Positions 47,401-58,060 of a DNA stretch of 64,000 nucleotides are shown here, in pieces (position 1 is the stretch's first letter; the number at the start of each line of letters is the position of its first letter). A program made the position numbers and the translations under genes. Origin of the DNA: Gnetum montanum (lineage: Eukaryota; Streptophyta; Gnetopsida; Gnetales; Gnetaceae); contig MNCI01022206.1 in the NCBI GenBank assembly GCA_015680685.1, forward strand, positions 57,925-121,924, read 5' to 3'. A model generated the notes under the pieces. That model searched no databases. It saw nothing but the letters and a program-made list of their open reading frames with translations, and was not told the origin of the DNA.

Positions 47401-48110
47401 GGTTTAAGAAGGCATTATGCTAGGGCACCAAATTTCACAAAAAGGGATTGAGGTACACTCAGAAAAAATAAGGATCATCTAAACAATAACATGATAATCA
47501 AATATCGTTAAAGATGTTTGGTCATTCCTTGGACACACTAGTTGCTACCAATGATTTATAAAGAATTTCTCTAAGATCGCAAAGCCATTGGTAGAGCTTA
47601 CAAAGAAAGATGCACCTTTCATCTAGACCAAGAAATGTGAACATGCATTCCAACAATTAAGGGAGAAACTCATAGAAAAACCAATCTTACAAGCACCAGA
47701 TTGGTTCAAACCCTTCCATATCATGACAGATGCATCTAAATATGCTTTGGGAGTAGTACTCACATAGATGGATGATAAGAAATATCCATACTACATCCAC
47801 TGTGTAAGCTGAAGCATTGTGGGAGCATAGTTAAATTACACCACCACAGAGAAAGAATTAATGGAAATGGTGTATGCTCTAGAAAAGTTTAGGTACTATG
47901 TGCTTGGTTACAAAGTATTTGTATGTACAGACCACAGTGCAATCCACTTCCTCATGAACAAGCCAATGGTGAGCCCCCATGTTATACGGTGGCTAGTGAT
48001 CTTGCAGGAATTCAATCTCACTATGGTCATCAAAAAGGGACTAAGAATTTGGTTGCTGACCACCTCTCTTGCATAAGATGGGATAACAAAGAGGAGGAGA
48101 GCCTGCTTTT
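47401..48110 (+). pseudogene. Degenerate RNase H of the Athila-like element
   Basis: Thumb remnants occupy 47401-47690. MTDASKYALGVVLT (about 47725-47765), TTEKELMEMVYALEKFRYYV (47840-47900) and VCTDHSAIHFLMNKP (47920-47965) are the three RNase H motifs with their acidic residues. It ends near LVADHLSC, read in the overlapping frame at about 48045. Confidence 0.85.
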
Positions 48111-49470
48111 TGATCAATTTCTAGAGGAACTCCTCTTTATAGGAGTAATAAGTGGACAAAAGCCTACAAAAGAAACATGGTATAATGGCATCCTCACCTA
48201 TCTTCTCACTCAAGAGATGCCAAAATATTTGGATTTTAGAAAGAAGAAACAATTTCTTCATCAGGCCAAATACTTCATGGAAATTAATGGATGCCTCTAC
48301 AAGGTGTGTGCTGATGGCAAAATTCATTGGTGTATCCTTGATGAAGATCAACTATGTGTTCTCTAGGATGCTCATGAAGGGCCTTGAAGAGGACACTATG
48401 CAAGGAGATACATAGCCATAAAAATACTGATGGTGGGATACTATTAGCCTACAATCTTTAGGAATGCCCACTACTAGTTCGTCAAGTCTTGTCAACGTTG
48501 TTAACGGGGCAAGGGGATGACTGCTCATATGGAAGGTCCTCAACAATGGATTCAACCACTAGAACCTTTCAACATATGGGGCATTAACTTCATGGGTCCC
48601 ATCACATCCATGTCCAAAAGAAAGGAATATATTATAGTAGTAGTTAACCACTGCACAAAATGGGCAAAAGGAACAGCAATTACTAATTATACATCATTCA
48701 CTGCTACCGAATTTATACAACAAAATATTTTGAATAGGTTTGGGGTACCACGTTCACTAATTTTTGATAATAAAACTCACTTCATAGGTGCCACCTTTAG
48801 AAAATTAATGCAACGCTTGGGGGTAGAACATAAATTAACAACACCTTACCATCCCCAAACCAACGATCAAGTAGAGGTAACCAACCAAGAGATCACAAAA
48901 ATACTAACATGGACCATTAGGAAATATATAAATGATTGAAGTGCAAAGCTTAATGATGCTCTTAGGGCTTATCTTTCAACTTGGAAACTTCCTATTGGCT
49001 ATTCTCCCTACGAGTTAGTGTACAAAAAACTTCTAATGCTCCTGATTCAATCTGAACTTCATACACTCTAAACAACCTATGATCTAAATCTTGACCTAAG
49101 TCTACCACAAAAAAAAAGATTGATCAACCTAAAATTACTAGACAAAAATTGGTTAGTGGTCCTTTCCTTGAATGAGGTGAGCAAGGCATTCAGCAAGCAA
49201 CATCATGACCTTAGAATTAGGAAAGTAAAGCTTCAACTAGAAGATAAGGTTCTCTACTGGAACCCCACACATGTACCCAAAAAGACAAAATTCCAAACAT
49301 TGTGGGAGGAACCTTATATAATTGATCAAATCTTTCCCTCTGGGGCCCTATTGATCTAGAAGCCTAAATGCGCAAATAAAAAGTAGTTTGTCAACATCCA
49401 ACAAGTTAAGCCTTTCCTGGAACCAAAACAGGCCAGTGCAACTACCACCTCAACGAATGGACAACCATGT
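48110..49470 (+). pseudogene. Degenerate integrase of the Athila-like element
   Basis: The zinc region lies at 48370-48510 (AHEGP, RGHYARR, CQRC), broken by stops. The core is open at 48517-48939: WGINFMGPI, where the first catalytic Asp is Asn, then LIFDNKTHF with the second Asp, and DQVEVTNQE with the Glu. The tail at 49120-49359 reads LRIRKVKLQLEDKVLYWNP. One of the D-D-E residues is lost. Confidence 0.85.
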
Positions 49471-51680
49471 TCTATTTTTAGATTTCCTCCTTCTAACTTA
49501 GTCATGGGGGAGATGGCCATCCATGCTAATCATCAAATTGGCTTCTCAATTTTTCTACTTTTTGTTTTTCATGTTTTTGATTTTTACAAATTATTTATTT
49601 TACAAACTCTTGATTTTTCAAATTTTTCTAATTTTACACCATCTTTAGTACATTTGAACCTTCCTAAGTATTTTACACTTTCTTATATATTTTACTTTGT
49701 TTTCTTTTGTCCAAGTGTGATATTTTATTATTTTTGCTAATAAAAAGTGCTTTATTGTCACATGACACAATGCCACTATTATTGTTTACTAATGATGGTT
49801 TGTGATCACTATTGCGAGTGTCAATGTCTAGTGTTTATTTTTGAATTCTGATGTTTGATGAATTTGACATGGTTTATTTTTCATGGAACAAGTAGTGAGT
49901 CCACATCATTTGTCCATCCAATGAACTCTATGGTTTTCCTTGTTCTTGGAATTTGATGTTCCTTTTCATTAAAGAAACTTTTAATAATCAATGACTTTGG
50001 TAGTTCTGGAATTAGGAAGGATTCAAAGGTTTGTAAAGGATGTGACTTCAAGGGAACTTAATACTCTTTGCACTCTTCTACTTGCTTAAGTGCTTGAGTG
50101 TGTTTTACAAACATCTTACCATTCCACACCACCTACTAATAGGAATTCAAATAACATCATTGCATGGTATGATTTCCATCCAAAAAAATTATGGGAATTC
50201 AAAGCACACCCCTTTGACACAAATAAGTCCTCGCATGGTGTGGTTTCCATTTTAGAAAAAAATAATGGGAATTCAAAGCACAACCCTTAGATAAATAAAT
50301 TAGTTACAAGCACTGGTTATGGGACTTGAACAACATACACCTATGCCTAAAGGTCCTCTCTAACTACGGCCCTCTTTCTCACTTCTCATCTTTGTGGAAT
50401 GGTGGTTGTTTTGTGGAAGCACTCTTGTGTCTCAAGTAAGTGGATCAATCTTAAAGTGGTGTTGCGAAGTCACTGAAAGCATTTGGTTTTGGCCTAGACT
50501 AAGGATGAATCTCCTCGAGCCATTTTAAACACAAATTCCATAGGGGACTTCTTATGACCTTAATTTGGAACTCCATTCCACCTTCTCTATCATCCATCCA
50601 TGCTACCATAACTCATCTCACTACTGAGTTCTATGTTATGCTCTATGTTTTGATCTAATACGTTGGGATTCTTAAGTAGATTCTTTCAGGTTGGTCCTTA
50701 ACTTTTCATGTTCATTAATTGATTATGAGGCCCACAAACTCTCCAGTTGAGATTATGCAAAGGAAAAAAGGGCATGAGCCTACTATGGGGAAGACCCACT
50801 TGCATAGCTCTTGGTCTAGTTAGTTAAGGTTCCTTACCTTTGACATCACTACAATCCTATCTTTCACATATTCCATTGAGTATATCGCTTAATGCTCCTT
50901 CATCTTTCATTTCATTCATCCATTAAATCAATTTTTCTCCATTTTTTCAAATTTATGAGCTTGAACATCCTCTTCTCATGTTTTTATATTGTTCTTGGTC
51001 TTTTAAGCTTTCATTTGACCCCAATTTTATCCAAAAATTCCTTGTATTTGGAAAGTTTGACCAAAGTCAACAAAAGTCAATAGTAATCGATGGCTACATC
51101 GATGAGGCCTCATTGATGCAGTCAACTGCGTTGATGAAGCCTCGTTGACATAGTGCATACATGCTATATATACCGCCTAGCACTTAGGAATTATTTTTCC
51201 AAATTTCTCATGACACACAAAGAGTTTTTGCAATTTTTCAAAGCCCAAAACCTTCTAGAGCTCATAACTTTCCAACCGTTTATTCAAATCACTCCATTTT
51301 TTGACCCTACACTTATCAAAGGCAAGATCTTTATCGTGGGGGCCACAAACCTTAAGGTCTCAAATGAAATTTTTTGAAAATTTTTCTAAATCCCCCAAAT
51401 AGTTAATAACCTTAATAACATATAAACATCATTTTTTTTCAAAGATTAACCCTTCCAATAACCTCTAATATGGTTTATTAATGATAATACATAAATAAAA
51501 TAACAATCATATTAATTAAATCAACCATAATCACAACTTAGCCAAAGTGTAGCTATCTTTAAGAGATAAGGTATCCCAATTATTTTAAGATTACACAATG
51601 GTCGCTAATCCATGGTCTCATTATGATTACAGATTACACCAAAATATAAATGCCCATAGGAAGGAGAAACCTTGTAACCA
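49471..51680 (+). other. Non-coding interior after integrase
   Basis: It opens with CATGGGGGAGATG at 49503, a second polypurine-like motif. T-rich sequence follows (49550-49740). Two copies of a 71 bp unit lie at about 50163-50300. A GATGAGGCCTC cluster like that in the LTR lies at 51090-51155. No protein domain is seen. Confidence 0.5.
50163..50300 (+). repeat. 71 bp tandem duplication
   Basis: GCATGGTATGATTTCCAT at about 50163 and GCATGGTGTGGTTTCCAT at about 50234 begin two units that share ATGGGAATTCAAAGCACA and end in AAATAA. Confidence 0.75.
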
Positions 51681-51699
51681 CATGAGAAGTGACCTAGAG

Positions 51700-54440
51700 T
51701 TGGAAGGGTCCAACAAGAACAAGGCCAAGAATTACTAGAGGTGACCCATGCAATGGGACCTCTTCGTGAGGAGCTTGAAGTGGAATCTTTCTAATAGATT
51801 CTAAAAAAAGAAGTGTCAACAGAATAATCCTAAAGAGGAAAAGTGACTGAACCCTCGCCAAGGCTTGAGGTCACTTTGACTCAAGCCTACCTTGATATCA
51901 TCAGGTCCCAGGAGATCCAAAGATCAGTTCTTCAAGAGATCAACTTTGGACCATTTTTGGAGAAAGCTCTAGAGGATGTTAAGACAAAACTGTAAGCTTC
52001 TCCCATGTGGCCAGTCATCACATCTAGTGGGGAATGGTACATGGGAGAGACATACCTCTTCTAGAGTAGCCAAAGGCCGAGGTCCATTATCAAAATCAAA
52101 GACATTCAAGTGTCATATTCAGCAAAAGCTATTGGCAAAACTATCCATAAAAGGAAATCTTGAGGCCAAGAGGGAGTAGACCTAGTGATGCTACAAGGTT
52201 GACCATAAGGAGTATGGTGTGCTCACAACAGCAATGCGAATTTACTTCAAGATTACGGCTTTCACCTCAATCCAATAGTGAGGCCAAGCAAGGTAACAAC
52301 CTTCTCTACCTAAGAATGCATTGCTCTAAGAGAAAAATTTCCCATCAACCTTCCATAGCTAATCTACTTAGAGATCAAGAAACATTTCAAGGAGAATGAA
52401 TGTGGAAGGAAGACCCTACCCTTTTTGTGCCTCATCTAGAAACTTTGCAAAAGGGCAGGCATTGTTTGCTATTCCAACAATTTCCTCAAGAATGCTCCAT
52501 TGGCCTTATGGCTAGAAATAATGAAAGACAAAATACTAATGACAACCTAAGAAGAGAAGCAGCTACCATTACCACCCACTCAGGAAACAACATAAGAGGC
52601 TTGTGTAGTCATGGAACACTTGTGAAAAATCCAACAACATCTCTTGAGTGAACAAGAGTAATGAGCAGGAATAAGTGGAGTAGATCCATCTATGTATCAA
52701 CTAATGATACTTCATATTAAAAAGGTGGCTTAAATAGTTAGTCAAATGGAGAGGGGTGGTCCAATCTTCTTTGCCCAAAAAATGCAGCTACCTACAATGT
52801 CGAATCCCAATGCTCGAGAGGTGATGTTGTCACTATGAACATACCATTTAGTCCTAGAAATATCTAGAAATGCTACCACTTTCTCAGTGCAATTGGAGGA
52901 TGGCAAAGAGGCAACTATCTTGGTGATGAAACACCATGGGTAGGAAACAATAGCTAAAGTGATGTAGCAGAAGCATTGAATGCACCCGTGGTATTTGTAC
53001 CAAACATATCTGCACTTTGAGATGTGTAGACATCGATAGACATGGTTGGCAGGAAGTTAAACACAACCCAACATGAAAAGTTGCTGAAATAACTAATGAG
53101 AACTAGGCAACTAACTTTAAACATCTTTGATCTTTCGGAAGACATCATAGCAATCCAATCAGAGGTGCATAATGCAAGGGGCAAATGCATTATCCTAGAG
53201 GGGCAACTTGAAATGGCCCAAGAAAGAAACCAATGCTTGGCCATGGATGTCATCAAACTTTGTGCCCGACTTATGAATCCCAAGATCCTCAACCTAGCAA
53301 TAACAAGAGACGAAGTTTTCAAATAGATTCAAGAATAATTCCAGAAGGCTAAGGAGGAGGTAGTTATAGCTATCTTCAAACAATCCATAGCTGAAGCCAA
53401 AACATATTCAACTTAGAATGACTTTAACTGGATGTGCCAGGAGAATGAAGTGTTGACCACACAAAATTATCACCTGTGAAATGTTGATGCTCAGAAGGAT
53501 CAAATGCAATAATTTCTTCATCAATAGTAGGAGCAGCTTGCCAAGGTGAACACTAAACTAAAAATATTGGCAACAGAAAACTATAATCTATCAATGGAGG
53601 AAGTGTGTGCCTTGTGCTAGAAATTGGCCATCAAAATCATCACCTAGAAAAATGAGGCCCTCATATTCAAGAAAGTGAAGAACCACTACAAGGACCATGT
53701 TGGCCTATAGAAGGAAGTGAATGAAAAACAAATTTAGATGGCAAAGGTGAAACCCTCTAACAACTCCAACAAGGAAGAAAAATGTGGCAACCCATCATTG
53801 ATGTGATTGACGCCTACAACAAAGTGAAAATTTGCTTAAAGGAGTTGCAAATCAAGGAGATGACAAAGTACATAGAGTTGGCCAATCTCTGAAATGCAAA
53901 CTTGACAATGCTAACTACCAAATGGCCATAGTTAGAACTAGAACAACAAGTGGCTAGCTCGTATATGGTATATGAGGCATAGTTCAAGCATTACAAATAC
54001 ACCAAGCAAAAGCTTGAGACTGCAAACACCGAACTCGAAGTTCTCAAAGTAGGATTTAGATACCAATGATCAATTGTTGAGAACCTAGCCAGATGGATGA
54101 ATCACTACTAGGAGCTAAAATTCATAGTCAGGGCATTTGACATTGAATGGAAATAGTTTGTTGCCTAGTTCATCAATGTAAAGGAGTTATTTCTAGAAAT
54201 TCTGTGTCCTTGGGATGTGCCCATTCCAACCCACATTAAGAAAGCTGTGTGGATGGTGCACGATCCTAGGAGTAAGGAGGTAAAAATGAAAGCACTACTA
54301 GATGCTTTCCACCTCTTGCCTGAAGTTGCAACAATAGTAGGACAACTGTAGCCACCTCAACCATCGCTCGTGCATGAAGCTGGTGAAGGTTCCTTGGAGC
54401 CTTAAGAACCACCACCACTTGGGACTATCTAATCTTCTCT
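51700..54440 (+). pseudogene. Accessory coiled-coil ORF between integrase and 3' LTR
   Basis: A sense-strand frame at about 51880-51990 (TQAYLDIIRSQEIQRSVLQE) is followed by broken blocks and then a long helical part from 53096 (ILEGQLEMAQERNQCLAMDV) to about 53760 in one frame, interrupted by about eleven stops, eight of them TAG. The C-terminal part near 54190-54350 (PTHIKKAVWMVHDPRSKEV, KALLDAFHLLPEVATIVG) is readable, with a Pro-rich end. There is no membrane segment, so it does not look like the env-like protein of some Athila elements. I do not recognise it. Frameshifts make the start uncertain. Confidence 0.5.
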
Positions 54441-54680
54441 AACAAGTCTCACATCATCAAGAAATGTGCTATCTAGTTTTGAAGAGTTAAGTCATGGTGT
54501 TCAATTTTGTGTTTTGAACACCTTCATTTTCTGTAATGTGTGGATCTATACAACTAAGCACTCCATTTTTTGTCAAGTCAATCAATTTTTTTTGTTTGAA
54601 GAAAAGTTAGTCAATAATCCCATACCTTCTCAATTTTGTAAAAGAACTTGAGAACAAGTTTTCACTCAATCATGGGGGTA
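54441..54680 (+). other. 3' untranslated end and polypurine tract of the Athila-like element
   Basis: AT-rich sequence ending CATGGGGGTA directly before the 3' LTR. Confidence 0.6.
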
Positions 54681-55548
54681 TGATGAGTCACGTTCAGTCG
54701 GTTGCATTGACAAGGCCCCATCAACACAGTGTTGGTCTTTTTGATTTTCAGCTATAAGTAGGCGCTTACAACCACATTTGTGAAAGGTAGAGATAGTAGT
54801 TGCAGCAGAGCTCTTACAATTTTTCTATTTGAAAGTTAGAATTTTTCCCTCGAGTGCCCATAGCAGGAGCCATTGAGTATAGGAATCTTTATTTGAGCAT
54901 TGTTGTACCTAAGCATGGCAATGTGTGCGAGAATAAAGATGAGCTTTCTGATAAGCTTTGTAGCACTTTGGATAGATTAGCTATTTCATTTATGTATTTA
55001 ATTTTCTTAATTATTTATTAAATGTTTTTCATTAGTTATTAAATATTTTTCAGTTATGACATTAATGAAATAATTAACCAACTAGATTGCGCACATAAGT
55101 ACGACCACTTCAAGTGTGACACATATTCACTTGGTAATTCCAGCAATGTTATTACTTGATATGCCTAGTAACGTAGCGCTTGATCACCCAACAGCAGATA
55201 CATGCATTCAAAACGTGTACGAAAAGTAGGATTGGATGCTTATGTTAGGATTAGTTAATGCTAATCAATTAGTTAATTTAGTATAGTTAATCCAATTCCT
55301 TTTATCTACATTTTGAGCACCAAACTATAAAACACAAAATGATAAAAATTGAATGTCTAAGTTACAATTAACCATACCAACAAACATCAAAACTGTAATT
55401 GGGAAGACAACAATTGACCTTAAAGCTAGATTAACTTTCTAAAGGATTAGTGCACTAAAAACAATAAAGTTCATGGAATTCAACGGAATTGCATGTGAAC
55501 GCTTTGTGATTCATATAGTTGGGCGTAGAGGTACCTCGCCGATCATCA
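54681..55548 (+). repeat. 3' LTR of the Athila-like element
   Basis: It starts TGATGAGTCACG and ends GATCATCA. It aligns with 42269-43197 but lacks about 60 bp of the GATGAGGCCTC-rich part. Confidence 0.9.
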
Positions 55549-55553
55549 CCTGT
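55549..55553. other. Target-site duplication (right) of the Athila-like element
   Basis: CCTGT, identical to 42264-42268. Confidence 0.9.
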
Positions 55554-55564
55554 CATGGGCAAGG

Positions 55565-55770
55565 GGAAACCCCTATGATGGGCAAGTGGAAAAATGTTGG
55601 ATTAATATTTGTTACCACACATAGGGTGCACATGATCGGGAAACCCCTATGATGGGCAAGTGGAAAAATGTTGGATTAATATTTGTTACCACACATAGGT
55701 AGGTGCACATGATCGTGGAAAAATGTTGGATTAATATTTGTTACCACACATATGGTGCACATGATCGTGC
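55565..55770 (+). repeat. Three-copy tandem repeat next to the Athila-like insertion
   Basis: GTGGAAAAATGTTGGATTAA occurs at about 55589, 55660 and 55714. Each is followed by TATTTGTTACCACACATA and ends in GTGCACATGATCG. The first two units also carry GGGAAACCCCTATGATGGGC; the third lacks it. The copies are nearly identical, so the amplification is recent. Confidence 0.9.
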
Positions 55771-57500
55771 ATATCATAATTGACAAGGGCGGCTACCATT
55801 ACCGATGGCAGTGGCTGCCATTACAGGAACAATAACTTCACCACTCATCTCACTTCACCACTCACCCACAATAATGAAGTCCAGAAGACTGATGATGTGG
55901 GGGGTTTTGGGCTGATTTTTCTGCATTTTCCATGGTGAAAATCACCAAAACCTCTTTGTAGCTTGCATCTGAGCTTCTTCTACAGCCTACTGCAGATCCG
56001 ATCTACTACCATTGTTGGCATTGCCGTTGGGGTTGCTGCTATCCTTGTTGCTGTTGCTTGCTGCTGTTGTTGTCTTCCGCTCCTACTGTTGTCGCGCTGC
56101 AAGCTTTACAGTCTGCTGCTGCAGCCTTGCTTCTACCGCACCTCCCTCAGCAAATCGGATACGTAAGATTACACTTGTATTTGCAAAAGCTATCAAAATT
56201 AGTTGCCTCCATTTGAATATCGCTAAAAAAACATATTCATTTTTAAGCTTCTTTTCCACCATTGCCACTGAGTTCTTCTGCCCATCTTGGATTAACATAG
56301 AAAAACTTTTTGTCTGATTTAAAGCTCTCTTATTTCTCATTCTCTTATTTAAAGGGCCGTAAAAGTTTTAAAATAAAAGCTAAGCTCCTTTAATTTCTGC
56401 CCACTGCTACCATATTTAAATTCCATAGCAGCTATGGCATCTACTTTCGTAAAAACGTGCGCAAACCAGATCTTCCATTTACATTCCATATCTGATATCT
56501 CCCATCACTTTTGCCATACAGGTTAACCTCTCTTTTATTTTAATTTTTTCTTCAAAACTACTTCAACGCTCTAAAAGGAAACGTGACTATTTCTTGTGTC
56601 TAGCTAAGCTTTAAGTGTATGAGGTTTAAAGATGCTGAATCAGTCAAGCTCGTAAGTGCTCCTTCCCCTTCTTCTTTATTTTGTTTGGCTCCCTGCATTT
56701 AAGAGCTCCTTTCCTTTGTTGCCCTAGCACGTAGATGATCTTAAAAAGAATGGTGTCTTAGAAAATCATCTAGATGGCCTTTCTGCATCTGGATACAATA
56801 TTGAAAATTTTAAAAATTAAAAGAACTGGGTTCCTGAGCTGCAAGTCACATTTTTTAAAACTCCATCTAGATAAATTCATTTCATAATCGCTTCCTAAAG
56901 ACACATGTTGAAGGAGCTGTCAGAAAACTTTCTTTACCATCGAAAAGCTTCTATTCGAAACAAATGAAGCTCACCCAAAGTTATAAGAGCTTGAACCTAC
57001 AGAGGCTGCAAAGGAGCTTTTTGAGATTAATCTATGCATCAAAAGAATCGGATTCGTGGAAGCAAGAAATCGAGGATTCATGATTCTGAATGTGTTTGGG
57101 TACGTGTGCCTCAAGAAAAAGTGGGGACGGGTTCGTAGCGGGGACGTAATAAAGAAAAATTAAATATATTAGTTTTTTTAAAAAATTAAATCTCATATAT
57201 CATAAAAATACATTGTAAAATATAGAACAAGTACAATGTAAATCCAAAATATTGTTAATGCTTAAAAATTGCACAGAAGATTGCAATATCACCATTAAAT
57301 TGAAGCAAGAAAATTTGCAAAGGTATAGAGGGCATTGAATCCATTTCCTTACTTAGGAGCCATAATGTGGCCAAACATATAATTTCTGCAATAATCAAAA
57401 TGACAACAATTAAATGAAATCCTTTTGTTACTCAATCCAATATTTTCAAAAATGAAATTAAGCCTCAAGCCTCAACCAAATTTATAACAAATCAGGTCTG
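55771..57500. other. Low-repeat region, no recognised gene
   Basis: A CTG/TTG-rich microsatellite-like stretch at 56025-56095 gives short Leu/Ala/Cys-rich open frames on both strands, which I do not regard as genes. Around 56735-57135 broken text such as HVDDLKKNGVLENHLDGLSA and ELEPTEAAKELFEINLC hints at a decayed exon, but I cannot identify it. Confidence 0.4.
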
Positions 57501-58060
57501 CTAATACTTTTGTTCAACGACTACCCGTGAGTAGCACCCTAGGGACTACCTGTGAGTAGCGCCATAGAACCTCCTGTATGGGTTCAGGGTTTAGTCTCAG
57601 CTGGAAAGAGCCATGTGACCAAGTGATAAAGAGATAGAAAACATAGAGAGAGATAAAACATGAAAAAAACTAAAGGAAAGAGAAACAGGAACCATCGATT
57701 GGATGCATGGTTGTGTTACCGCAAAAATCATGTGTAGTTGCGATCAAACCGCCAACTGCATAAACATCTAGAGAAAGGGGAGGTTTAGTCCATGGCTTCA
57801 CGGCCCTGGCCTCACTGTCCTAGGGCTTCCTGGCCTAACTTCTCCTCCTCTTTTTCCCCCCCAACTCCATCACCTTGATGGCTTTTTATAGCCAATTTTA
57901 GGGTTAGGGTAACCCATCTTTTTTTTTCTAATTTTTATTTTAATTTTTAATTTTTTAAATAAACAAAGACCCCATGCCAAGCATGGGTGTGTTGGTACCA
58001 ACAACCGCATTATAAGAATACACAACTTAACTAAACTAGGCATAGCCCAGTTACTCATCT
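57500..58060 (-). repeat. LTR-like relic, related to 61620-62300
   Basis: TATGGGTTCAGG, AGTCTCAGCTGGAAAGAGCC and ATGTGAC (57575-57625) match the block at 61665-61710. Downstream a minus-strand TATAAAAAG (about 57880-57888) could be its TATA box. The orientation is a guess and the boundaries are unknown. Confidence 0.35.

Larger units (their letters stand above)
42269..55548 (+). mobile_element. Athila/Tat-type Ty3 retrotransposon, 13.3 kb, with accessory ORF
   Basis: LTRs 42269-43197 and 54681-55548 and a perfect CCTGT duplication delimit it. The + strand interior reads gag, protease, reverse transcriptase, RNase H, integrase, and then 5 kb with an extra coiled-coil ORF before the 3' LTR. 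The primer site resembles the tRNA-Asp type used by Athila elements, and integrase wording (WGINFMGPI) fits Athila/Tat. No second RNase H was found, which favours Athila over Tat. All genes have stops. Confidence 0.88.

Noticed and set aside
55963-56317. Open frames with a possible membrane segment (Leu/Ala/Val/Cys-rich)
   Set aside because: They arise from a CTG/TTG-rich simple-sequence stretch and are open on both strands; no conserved motif or splice structure.
57899-57915. Telomere-like TTAGGGTTAGGG
   Set aside because: Only two short units and not the plant TTTAGGG array; chance occurrence.
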